From: a virus
Virus record (IMG/VR): IMGVR_UViG_3300030406_000158
Span: 1-37,180 of that record
DNA: 37,180 nucleotides
Reading direction: 5' to 3' (one strand)
The position numbers were made by a program, and so were the translations under genes. Positions 7,543 to 17,200 of this stretch are shown here, piece by piece. Under the pieces are notes generated by a model, which was given only the letters and a program-made list of their open reading frames with translations, searched no databases and was not told the origin of the DNA. The first letter of the stretch is position 1. Each line of letters starts with the position of its first letter.

Positions 7543-8221
7543 GAACGTTGAAGCCCTATACCCAAAGTTAGATCAAACTTATAGGTATGATAATTCTATA
7601 CCACCTAATGGTAAGACAGTACCTTGTGGGCCAACTGAGGAAAACGCCAAGTTTGAGATGGACTTTAAAATGACAGAAAGTCAGGCTAAAGATCTGTACA
7701 AGCATATGGCTAAAGCCTACAAAGCTGAGGCGGCTAAAAATTGGCCAGCTATGCCGAAACCTGTAGAGGTCTTTGATAGAGATGACGAAGGTAACTTTAT
7801 CGGTTCGGTGCAGTTAAGAGGACAATTTAAGGGCAAGATCACTGATCCACCGTTGATTGTGGACTCACACAACAAGAAGTTACCACCTGAGTTTAGGCTC
7901 ACAACCGGTAGCCTCGTAAACTTAGGAGTGAATCTAGTCCCTTACAACATGAGTACTTGTGGTGTATCGTTACGTATAAAAGCTGTGCAAGTAATTAAAC
8001 TTGTCGAGAAGAAACAACATTCTCCTTTTGCTATGGTTGACGACGGTTGGTCTTTAGAAGATGAAGACGACCCATCCACAGTATTTTTAAGTGCAGCAGA
8101 TACTGCTCCCGTTGAGGAAGACGAAGTACCTGCACCGAAAAAGGTCTCCAAGAAAGCAGAGGGCGCTGCTCCGCCACCTGATGAAGACCTTGCGTCTATT
8201 GTTGATGATTGGGACGATTGA
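7514..8221 (+). CDS. DUF2815-like single-stranded DNA-binding protein (235 aa)
   Basis: The strand-rich body (ENVEALYPKLDQTYRYDN early; FIGSVQLRGQFKGK and LGVNLVPYNMSTCGVSLRIK later) resembles DUF2815 and T7 gp2.5-like OB-fold proteins. The end is very acidic (LEDEDDPS..., then DEDLASIVDDWDD), with a closing aromatic-acidic tail. Such tails on phage and bacterial SSBs recruit polymerase and helicase and regulate DNA binding. The ATG at 7514 is chosen because AGGAGA at 7502-7507 lies 6 bases upstream; that site lies inside the previous gene. Role: coating ssDNA during phage replication and recombination. Confidence 0.82.
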   Translation: MAEANIHLIENVEALYPKLDQTYRYDNSIPPNGKTVPCGPTEENAKFEMDFKMTESQAKDLYKHMAKAYKAEAAKNWPAMPKPVEVFDRDDEGNFIGSVQLRGQFKGKITDPPLIVDSHNKKLPPEFRLTTGSLVNLGVNLVPYNMSTCGVSLRIKAVQVIKLVEKKQHSPFAMVDDGWSLEDEDDPSTVFLSAADTAPVEEDEVPAPKKVSKKAEGAAPPPDEDLASIVDDWDD

Positions 8222-8231
8222 CAATAGGCAC

Positions 8232-8273
8232 TACCGTGGTGGGGTTTTTATACTTCTCCACTCCACCACGGTA
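8232..8273 (+). promoter_or_regulatory. Strong hairpin upstream of the primase-helicase gene
   Basis: TACCGTGGTGG (8232-8242) and CCACCACGGTA (8263-8273) are perfect inverted repeats. One G-T and one more G-C pair extend the stem to 13 bp around a 16-base loop (8245-8260). It fills most of the 69-base gap between the SSB-like stop and the primase-helicase start, ending 7 bases before that gene's GGAG. The bases after the stem (TATTTTG) make only a weak T-run, so attenuation, mRNA end protection or processing is as likely as full termination. Confidence 0.6.
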
Positions 8274-8290
8274 TATTTTGGAGCAGCATT

Positions 8291-10990
8291 ATGGAAACGG
8301 CAGAATTTTTACGGGGGGTACTAGGTAGTAACGGAAGCTACTGTGTATTCGCTGCGAGAGCGAAAGATAACATAAGAATACAAAAGTTCTACAACACCGT
8401 AGAGGAAGTAGAGCAAGCGGCACATAAGTATAATAATGATGGCCTAGACGTATATTTTGCACTCAGTACATTTAAAGAACCTACTAATCGTAAGGGCGAC
8501 AACGCTCAAGAGCTAAAAGCTTTATTTCTTGATCTGGATTGTGGGCCTTCAAAAGAGTATGCCACGCAGCAGCTCGCTGTGGCCGCATTGCGTAACTTCT
8601 GCAAAGATCTCTCCCTGCCTAAACCTACAATGGTTAACAGCGGGCGCGGTGTTCATGTATACTGGCCACTAACCGAAGCTATTTCGGCAGAGGAGTGGAT
8701 AGAAGCAGCAGAACGGTTAAAAAAGACTTGCGATACAAAAGGTTTGCTCGCTGATCCTGCAGTTACTGCAGATGTGGCCCGTATACTACGCATACCAAAA
8801 ACAAATAATTACAAAAGCGAATCGCCTCTTCCTGTATCCCTGTTAGGAGTGAGTGCGCTCGAACCTGTTTGCTTGTCTACGTTCATACAAAAACTAGACG
8901 TAGTTACAAAAACTACAACAAACGACGTTGACGCTCTCTTTCAGAACACCGTGCCTGATGAGAAACAGATAATAGAAATGTTATCTTTTCTAGATCCAGA
9001 AGACCGTGAAGAATGGGTATCGGTAGGGCATAGTTTAAAAGCAACAAGTGAAGATTTTCTACCTATATTTTTAAGGTTTTCAGAGGGAGCCTTTTGCGAA
9101 AAGAAACCCGCTAACTATAAGGGCGACGAAGATGTCGTAAAAGCTTGGGAATCTTTCAGCCCCAGTCGCACTAACTTCGGGTCTTTAGTAAACAGAGCAA
9201 GGGCAAAGGGTTTTGAAAACAGACTAGCATTTCGTTTTAAAGAGGCTGACAATAACGAGTGTGATATACCCACGTTCCCTAAACCTTATTTTAGAGGTGC
9301 AATGGGTGGGGTCTTCCTGCGTAGTAGTAACGCTGATGGAGATATAGAAGAAGAACAAATATATCATCACGATATTTATATCACTCGTCGCTTGCACGAC
9401 GAAGAACTTGGCGAAACACTTGTCTTTCGCTTACACTTACCCCGTGACGGTATACGTCAATTTACTGTGCCGCTTACACATGTAACTTCTAGAGAGGAGT
9501 TTCGCAAAAGTATGGCGCGAGAGGGCGTAACCGCATGGGGCAAAAACTTGGATAAACTTATGGCATATACAACAAAATGGGTAGATGAACTACAACACAC
9601 ATCAACAGCATCAGAAGCGCATAGACAATTTGGTTGGGTTGATGAAGACATGGAATCCTTCGTGCTAGGAGAAAGATTAGTTGAGGGAGATAAAATAACT
9701 TACAATCCACCCTCTTCAAAAACGGCAGGGTTTATGGACTCCTTTGAGCCAAAGGGATCAGAAGAGAAGAATATAGAACTTTTAAACTTCTACGATAGGG
9801 AAGGCTTTGAGATGCACCAATACGTAGTTGGTGTGGGTTTTGGATCTCCTCTGATGGCGTTAACAGGTTTAAACAGCATGGCGGTACATCTGTTTGGCGG
9901 CACAGGTGTAGGCAAGACAACAGCACAGTATGCGGCTATGTCTTTGTGGGGTAATCCAGAATTACTATCACTACAGAAATCAGATACTCACAACTCACGC
10001 ATGAACCGTGGTGAAGTTATGCACAGTCTACCTTTAATATCTGATGAGATGACTAACGTGACAAGCTCAGAGATGTCTGAGTATGTTTATCAAGTATCTG
10101 GGGGTCGTCAGAAGAATAGACTGTCAGCAAATGGTAACGAAGAGCGTGTGCGTGGCAAGCCGTGGAAACTGTTAGCTCTTAGCTCTGGTAACACAAGCGC
10201 GTGGGAGATACTGAGCCGTGACAAAGCCACGCCGAAAGCAGAGATGCAGAGGTTATTCGAAATAAAAGTTTTAAAACTAATATCTGGTGCAGAGGACACA
10301 CGAATTACAGCAGACTTGCACGAGGATATTCAAGTAAACTATGGCTGGATAGGACCAAAATACATACAATGGGTGATAAACAATAAAGAAGAAGCACGTA
10401 AAGTTGTGCAGTCTATAAAGACAAAGTTAGACGAAGCGGCGGGGCTTGGACCTGAGAATCGTTTCTGGTCTAACGGTAACGCTGTAATAATAGCAGGGTT
10501 GATGATTGCTAAGAAACTGGGGTTTGTTAATTACGACGTGGGTAAAGTGTACAAATGGGTGGTCAAAGAATTAATTCGTAGAAACACGTTTGTGAATGAC
10601 ATTGGAGCTTCTGTAGATGATACGTTAGGTAACTACATATCAGAGAACTACAATAACATACTTAAAATTGAGAGTACCGAGGACTTACGAGGTAGACACG
10701 ACAACGGTCTAGATCAATTAGTACCCGTCACTGCCGTACCACGTGGGCAGTTAGTGGCTAGGTATGAACCCGATACTAAGGAACTTTTCTTGCGTATCAA
10801 ACCTTTTAAGGATTGGTGTACAGATCAACAGATAAACTATGCGTCTCTAGTTGATGATCTTAAACAGAAGAAAAATGCAAGGCGTGTGAAAAAACGACTG
10901 ACTAAAGGCACAGACTTTAATATGCCTCCGCAGGACGTATTACAAATGAGGTTTGAAGGGTTTGATGAACCAGAAAGTAATGAAACTTGA
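8291..10990 (+). CDS. AEP-type primase fused to DUF927 helicase (899 aa)
   Basis: A two-enzyme replication protein. Residues 1-180 are an archaeo-eukaryotic primase domain: FLDLDCG (D81, D83) gives the metal-binding acids, NSGRGVHVYW (H122) the nucleotide-binding motif, and DPAVTADVARILRIPKTNNY the third conserved segment. Residues about 222-295 look like a PriCT-2 linker (FLDPEDREEWVSVGHSLK). A DUF927 P-loop helicase follows, with Walker A GGTGVGKT (536-543), Walker B PLISDE (about 580-585) and a downstream polar motif (ALSSGN). The protein would unwind the template and prime lagging-strand synthesis for the polymerase. GGAG lies 7 bases before the ATG. No frameshift is seen. Confidence 0.93.
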   Translation: METAEFLRGVLGSNGSYCVFAARAKDNIRIQKFYNTVEEVEQAAHKYNNDGLDVYFALSTFKEPTNRKGDNAQELKALFLDLDCGPSKEYATQQLAVAALRNFCKDLSLPKPTMVNSGRGVHVYWPLTEAISAEEWIEAAERLKKTCDTKGLLADPAVTADVARILRIPKTNNYKSESPLPVSLLGVSALEPVCLSTFIQKLDVVTKTTTNDVDALFQNTVPDEKQIIEMLSFLDPEDREEWVSVGHSLKATSEDFLPIFLRFSEGAFCEKKPANYKGDEDVVKAWESFSPSRTNFGSLVNRARAKGFENRLAFRFKEADNNECDIPTFPKPYFRGAMGGVFLRSSNADGDIEEEQIYHHDIYITRRLHDEELGETLVFRLHLPRDGIRQFTVPLTHVTSREEFRKSMAREGVTAWGKNLDKLMAYTTKWVDELQHTSTASEAHRQFGWVDEDMESFVLGERLVEGDKITYNPPSSKTAGFMDSFEPKGSEEKNIELLNFYDREGFEMHQYVVGVGFGSPLMALTGLNSMAVHLFGGTGVGKTTAQYAAMSLWGNPELLSLQKSDTHNSRMNRGEVMHSLPLISDEMTNVTSSEMSEYVYQVSGGRQKNRLSANGNEERVRGKPWKLLALSSGNTSAWEILSRDKATPKAEMQRLFEIKVLKLISGAEDTRITADLHEDIQVNYGWIGPKYIQWVINNKEEARKVVQSIKTKLDEAAGLGPENRFWSNGNAVIIAGLMIAKKLGFVNYDVGKVYKWVVKELIRRNTFVNDIGASVDDTLGNYISENYNNILKIESTEDLRGRHDNGLDQLVPVTAVPRGQLVARYEPDTKELFLRIKPFKDWCTDQQINYASLVDDLKQKKNARRVKKRLTKGTDFNMPPQDVLQMRFEGFDEPESNET

Positions 10991-11192
10991 CGACCTGAAC
11001 CCTGATGGGCTTAGAGTTACGATAAACTGGGAAGCTATGGATATAGGTTCTTCGTTCTTTTTGCCGTGTATAAACACAGAAAAAGGCACAAAACAGCTAA
11101 AAAGTGTTGCAAAAATGAAAGCATGGGAGTTTGAAGTGCAAATTTGCATAGAAAACAAAAAATTAGGTTTACGTGTGTGGAGAACTATGTGA
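10965..11192 (+). CDS. Small protein closing the replication arm, unknown function (75 aa)
   Basis: Reads GLRVTINWEAMDIGSSFFLP then KSVAKMKAWEFEVQICIENK, a small beta-rich protein with a charged C-terminus. No family recognised. The ATG at 10965 has AAGGG 4 bases upstream. An ATG at 10980 is an alternative start and gives an 11-base overlap with the primase-helicase, while an in-frame TTG lies at 10953. It is the last + strand gene before the terminator. Confidence 0.65.
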   Translation: MNQKVMKLDDLNPDGLRVTINWEAMDIGSSFFLPCINTEKGTKQLKSVAKMKAWEFEVQICIENKKLGLRVWRTM

Positions 11193-11260
11193 TACACAAG
11201 ATATGACAACTCGATACTCGATGTTGTTCTCCATTAGAACTGCCCTACTATATGTAGAGT

Positions 11261-11298
11261 ACCCCTACTGTGAGCTGCTCCGGTAGGGGTTCTTTTTC
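11261..11298 (+). terminator. Rho-independent terminator at the convergence of the two arms
   Basis: ACCCCTAC (11261-11268) pairs perfectly with GTAGGGGT (11283-11290), and two further pairs (one G-T, one G-C) close a 10-base loop. TTCTTTTTC follows the stem on the + strand. It ends the + strand replication transcript. On the - strand no T-run follows the stem, so it would stop the late transcript weakly at best. The surrounding 11193-11296 is the only non-coding stretch of about 100 bases in the window. Confidence 0.85.
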
Positions 11299-14200
11299 AA
11301 AACAAGTTAAAGCCTTGATCAAACTCTTCTAAACTTCGCTCCATGAACGGAGTGTAAGTCATGCCGCCACGCATCTTACCAGTGGTTCTGCCAAAGGAAG
11401 CAGCAGATCGTCGTTTAGTATCATTTGTTATTCTAGATTTAAACGCGCCCTCTGGTAACGATTCATTAAATTGATCTATTAAACGGTCTACGTTATCCAC
11501 TTCTTCAAAATCGCCCTCTCTCCTAGCCATGTTCCGTCTACGTAACAGCTTAGTGCGTCTATTATTTATGGCTTCTTGTCTGCGACGATTGTTTTTATTA
11601 AACTCCAAAGCTTGTATATAAGATTGGGGTGCAAATCCTAAACCCTGCATGACTACATTGTAAGGATTGATCTCTTCTGTAATTGGATCGCCTCTACGTG
11701 TGGTAGCCCCTTCAGTAGCAAAACGCTCCGCTTTAAACACGTTTCTTGCCGACGCAGGAGATATTGTCTCAAACCCTCTTCTCATAGTGCTGAAATCTCC
11801 GTCTGAAAAGCCATTATAAATGTCAGGAATACCTCTATATATCACTTGATTGCCTACACCAACAACTGGACCACCAAATTGTTCTATAAATGTAAAGAGA
11901 GGACTTTGATCTTTTTCTATAAGAGGTTTTCGATAGAGAAGGCTATTCATAGATATACGATTAGCTATGTCTGTGCCTAAAAGTTCGTTCGCTAGTCCAC
12001 CATAAACACCTTCACCTACTAATTTACGTGTAGCTGATTCGAAGTCATCTTCATCATCATCTGCAAACATGTTGTACAGCACTCCGAGAATACCCATTAA
12101 TGGCATACCACCAAGACCTGCCATGAGTCCTGTCATTACCATAAAATTTGCCAAGCCCTTTTGTGCCGCTCTACGCTCTTCAGGATTCATGTTTTTCATA
12201 GAATCTCTTGCTAGCCGGTACATCATATAATATTTACTCACCGCAAAGCGTTTAAATAAGAATATAACGTTACCAAAACCACCCTGTGCAAAAGTAGGAC
12301 GACCTGCAGCGGCTGTTCCACCTAAAGTAAATTCGGTGTCGTCTATGGCCTCTTGTGCCAGCCTGTCTGCAAAGTCAACGTCCAAAGTTTTGCCATCCTG
12401 TATCGCTTTTCTTGCGGATGCAAGGTATGCTGCAATGAACGTGGCCTCTCTATTAAATCGTTCTGAGTGATGAAACATGAAACTCATAAACCTATTGTAC
12501 GTTTCAAGAGGTGCATCTCTACCGACTTCTAAGGCTTCTTGAGTGTATGATTGGTTAAATTGTCCTTGCGACGTGGCCTTTTCTATAGCCCTATCTAAAT
12601 ATAGCTCTTTAAAATTATCGGGTAAAGCATCTCCAAAATTAGCGGCTGATCTACCTACAACACCCATATTTATCTCTTGAGGTGTTAACGTACCATCTGC
12701 CCCCGGAACCATAGCTGTGCGTTTCGTAGGGGCTTTAGCAAATAATTTTACTGCATCACCGTATGCTCTTGTCACATTGCTGATACCATGTTTGCCTGAA
12801 AGCACAGGCATGGAAGACATACCAACATCAAAAAACGTAATAAACGCGGAAGAAAAGTTAAATCCCATAGTCCAGCTAAAACCAAAGCTGTTAAGTATTT
12901 GAGACCATCTTGGTACATTTGGGGACTGGGCAAACTTTGCTATTTGATTCATCTTCTCTGCAATATTAGCCGTTGAAGGGTCAGTAAGATAACTTTGTTT
13001 TGATCCTTCTTCTCTAGGTTCTGCTAACTTCTTTCTAAAACCCTCTAACTTAGCGGCGTACTGCATCTGTACTAGCTGTCTGTTTAAATCGCGTCCTTTT
13101 TCTCTTAACATTGTATACGTGTCAAATTCTATGCCACCCATACCCGTAGGTGTGGTATCTCCCAAAAAGCCCCGTCTGTCTGCACGGCGTCTAAAGTTTT
13201 GCATAAAAGACCGTTCAGGCATGGCATCTAATGCTAGATCTATTACCGCTTGCAATGCATCTTTGTAATCTTCTTCAGTAGAAAATTTATCTTTGCGTAG
13301 GTTCACTGCATCTATAACTTGCAGAACGAATCTAGGTGGAGGGCTTCTTTCTATATCCATAGGTCTAGAAGCTAAAGTTACCTCAAAGTCTGTAGCCCCC
13401 GCTTCAGTCGCCCTATCTCTAGCTTGTTCTGCTTTTCTGAGCGTAGGGTAATATTCTATATAACGCTCTCCTGCCGCGTTTTGAGGGTTTAGTAAATCTG
13501 GACCAGTGTACACTAGCCTGTAATTACCTTTACGTGTGAGCGGAAAGTAAGGACGTATGACACCTGATTCTTTTTGCAACAGTTCTGCTAATTTTTTCAT
13601 AGAGCTTACTCTTGCCTCACCATCAGGCAAGGTAGTTTCTAGCCTTAACTCCAATGCTTTTATCACATCGTTGTAAGTATCCTGAAAATAATTTCTTGTT
13701 TGCTGGTACAGCTTCTGACCCTGAGAGTCTAATTGATTGTACAGTTCAAGCATATCTGCGTGTTCTGCTGTTCTTTGGGGATCGTTTTTATAAGTGCTAA
13801 CGTCTACAGAGGGATCAACACGCAAAAAGGTGCTGCGAGGCACAAGATTATTCAATATTCTAGACTGTTCAGGGTTGGCTTTTTTCCAACCACGTAGCTC
13901 TGCAGCCAAAGAATTTAATAAATCTGTTTTGTTTCGAAGTGTGCCGCTCATTTCATTTATTATAATGTTTAGCTCAGGTGCAAATGGTATTCTAGTTTTT
14001 GCATAGTCAGATAAAATATTTGCAGGAGCGAAAGAGGTAGCTAGTCTTCTAACGCTAGGCACAAGCCTTTCGTTAAATACTATATCTGTAAGATCAACGG
14101 CTGCGTTTTGTGTTGTTTCTGGCACTGCGTTTACCACGCTACCTAGTAACTTAGCCGAACCTGATTTCGTTGCATTTATTAATGGCATTCTTGGAGCGTC

Positions 14201-17200
14201 ACGATAATCTGGAGCGGGTGCTAGTATAGCGTCTATTATACGATCCGTTTCTGTAAGAGCAGATGTAGGAGGTAATTTAAGCGCTCTGCGTACAATTTGT
14301 CTAAAAGCACCGCGAAGTTTACTCCACAAAGAGGTTTTACCATCACTTGTTTTTGTCAGTGCTAACATTGTCTGGAACTGAGGATTGCTTAATGTTTCGG
14401 CAACAAACTCGTCTAGGTTTCTAGTGCCGTATACTTCGCCGATTTGATCGCGCACAGTGTTGAAGATAGCTTGTAATTGTTTTGTAGTTGGTGCAGACTT
14501 ATTTGCTATGGAAGCAGAAGTGACTGCGTGGCCCATTTCGTGCAGCAACGTATGAGCATTCATACCAGTATTTCTATTTATAAACACAGTATTTGTTTCA
14601 GGCTCAAAGAATCCTGTAACTTCGCGTCCTACTATAGGTTCAAGACTGTCAAGCACTTGTACCTTCGTAGTGCCTACTACTTTGTCAAATCTAGCGGCTA
14701 CCTGTCTTACCCGTTTTACAGGGCTAGTGACTGCTAGGATACGTAATGCTGATCCAATATTGTTGGTTTCCAACGCTTGTATAGCATCTGGTAAAAGGCG
14801 TAAGTCTAATGAAGCTACAGCTTTTTCTAAAAACATTCCGTCTCTAAAACGTCTTGCTGTTTCTGTCGTCGTATCTTCACCTTTAATGATTTTTAAATCA
14901 AATTCGTGTAACTGTTGCTTTGTAGGTTTTTGCTTTGGCCCTGTTGCCGCTTTCTCTTTTTCTCTAGCTTCAAGTATTTGTCTGTCAATGTTTTCAGAAG
15001 TTGCTTTTGATATTGGATTCTTTGCATAAGCGGTTTCATAATCTAACACTATATCCTGTGCTTGCTGAGACATGTTTGCTTTCACCCATTCGGAAGCTAG
15101 TCTAGCATTCTTCCGAGTCATGTCTTTGTAATATAAGTACTCTTCTAAAGGTGTGTCAGCGTCTTTAGATTGACTTTGAGAACCACCTTGTGATTTCAAA
15201 GCGCCTATAATTGTTAAGGCGTCTGCAGGTCTGCGTTTTTTAGTAAAGAATATATAGGCGGCTTTTGCCGCGTTATTACGATCCTTGGCTCTAGAGTTAA
15301 GCAAGTCCAAAACAACCTGTTTGTCTACGACAGTTGTTGTATCGGGTTCTCCGTCTCCTATAGCATCGTATTTTTTAGCAGCTTGTGTCTCTTCTTTTGA
15401 TATCTGTCCAACTCTATTTTTTGGCTCTTGTGCAAACTGAGTGTTCAGCTCGGCTTGTTTCTCTTGTTGAGCAACATCCGTCTCTTCCCGTACGACTGCT
15501 TTCACTGCTTCAGCTTTTGCTCTGGATTGTGGTGTATCTTCAACAACCACATCTTTCTCTGTTTCAACACCCGCTATACCTGCAGGTATGACTTGTCCTG
15601 TGTCAGTCACCTCCATTCCCGGTTCAAGTTTAAGCGTAGGTTTTGGCACAAGAGGCGCACGTAAATTAGGTGGATCTGTAAGGTCTGCGGATACTGTCTC
15701 TTTTTTTGGCCCAACGCGAGACAAGACTTTTTTTGGGCCTTCAGCTAGTAACTCTCTTACTTTAGCACTGGTGAACATTGGCGTCAGTGTATCTTCTTCT
15801 GCAAGAACACCAGCTTTTGCTAAGATTTTTGCATTCTTTTTTGTTATTAACTGCGCTTTGCCAGCGAGTTCTTTTTCTCTAGCTTTTTGTAGGATAGTTG
15901 CTACTTTTTTCTGTTCATCAGTTAGTGTATCTGACTCTGCGCCTGTTGTGTCTGTAGCACCATCAGTAGTTGACACACCGTCTCCCACTGGTCCATCGTC
16001 AAGTGATACAGACTCTTCGGTACTCTCAACTCCACTTCCAGTCCTTCCGCTTCCAGCCACGCTAGATTTACCACCCTCAGTGCTTCCTCTAACTCCTGTG
16101 GGTTCAGTGGTAGCTCCTCCGATAAATCTATCAATTTTTTCTCCTATATCAGGCGTTTTTTTCTTTACCACAGCGTTGTTAGCGTAGGCTCTTAAATCTT
16201 TTTGTACCTCTGGGTCAGCTATATCTTTACCTACTACTTTTTCACGCACTTTTGCTAGTTTGTTTACTCCCAGCTCTGTAAGCGCCTCATCTGTAACTAA
16301 AGTAGGTGTAGTATCCTCCGTAGTATCATCAAGTTCACTTGCCAGCTCTTGTTCAGCGTCTTTTCTTTTTTGTCTAACTTCTCCGATTCCTGTAACGGTA
16401 TCCCCGACTGCACCGACAGTAGATCGCACACCGCCACCAACTAACCCACCTGCAATGGCTGCTTCACGATATTCTGCGATAGCATCAGCACTGTCGATGG
16501 CTAATCCTGCTTGAGCGCGTTCAAGCATTTGTTGTCCAACTTCAGTTAGAGATTCTGTTCCTGCGCCTGTCCCTACACGAAATCCAGTTCTGACAAATAA
16601 GTTCTTACCTTGTGTTGTAAACAATGGACCTAAAGACCCACCTAACAAGATCTTGTCAGCTATACCTTCAAGAGCTGCTTGTCCAAACGTAGCTGCTAAA
16701 GCCGCTCCTACATCAACATTTTTTCTCCTGCCTGCAGCAACCTCATCTTCTTGTCTCTGTATATTGTTACCAAACAAAATCGGGGCAGTTACAGTACCCG
16801 CCGCTGCCGCGCCCACAATAAACGGAGCTGTAGGAGCAAGAACGGCTGTTGTAGCCGCCGCTCCAAGACCAAGACCTAATTGTGGTATTTGCTCACCAAA
16901 GACTTCACCCGCATAAGTAAGCCCTGAACTCAGCCCCGTTACATCTGTAGACTGCATACGTTTCGGTTGCTGTAATAATAATTCGTTTAGTTCTTGACGA
17001 GCGCCTTCTTCTACACTGAGACCGTAATTTTCTAAAAAATCAATACCAGTCTGCTCCCCAATCGTACCTAGAGTCTCGCCAATAGCTTCTTTAAATTGTT
17101 TCTTACCACGAGCAAATCCGCGACCTAAAGCCGTACCGTCATCAAATTCAGCCACAGAGCCTACGCCAAACTCTGCTTCTAACTGTGCTGTTGTGTCTTT

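Noticed and set aside
15588-16187. 199-codon open frame on the + strand
   Set aside because: It is antisense to the low-complexity linker of the 2007-residue protein, is Ser/Val/Pro-rich as expected from that bias, and has no supporting context.
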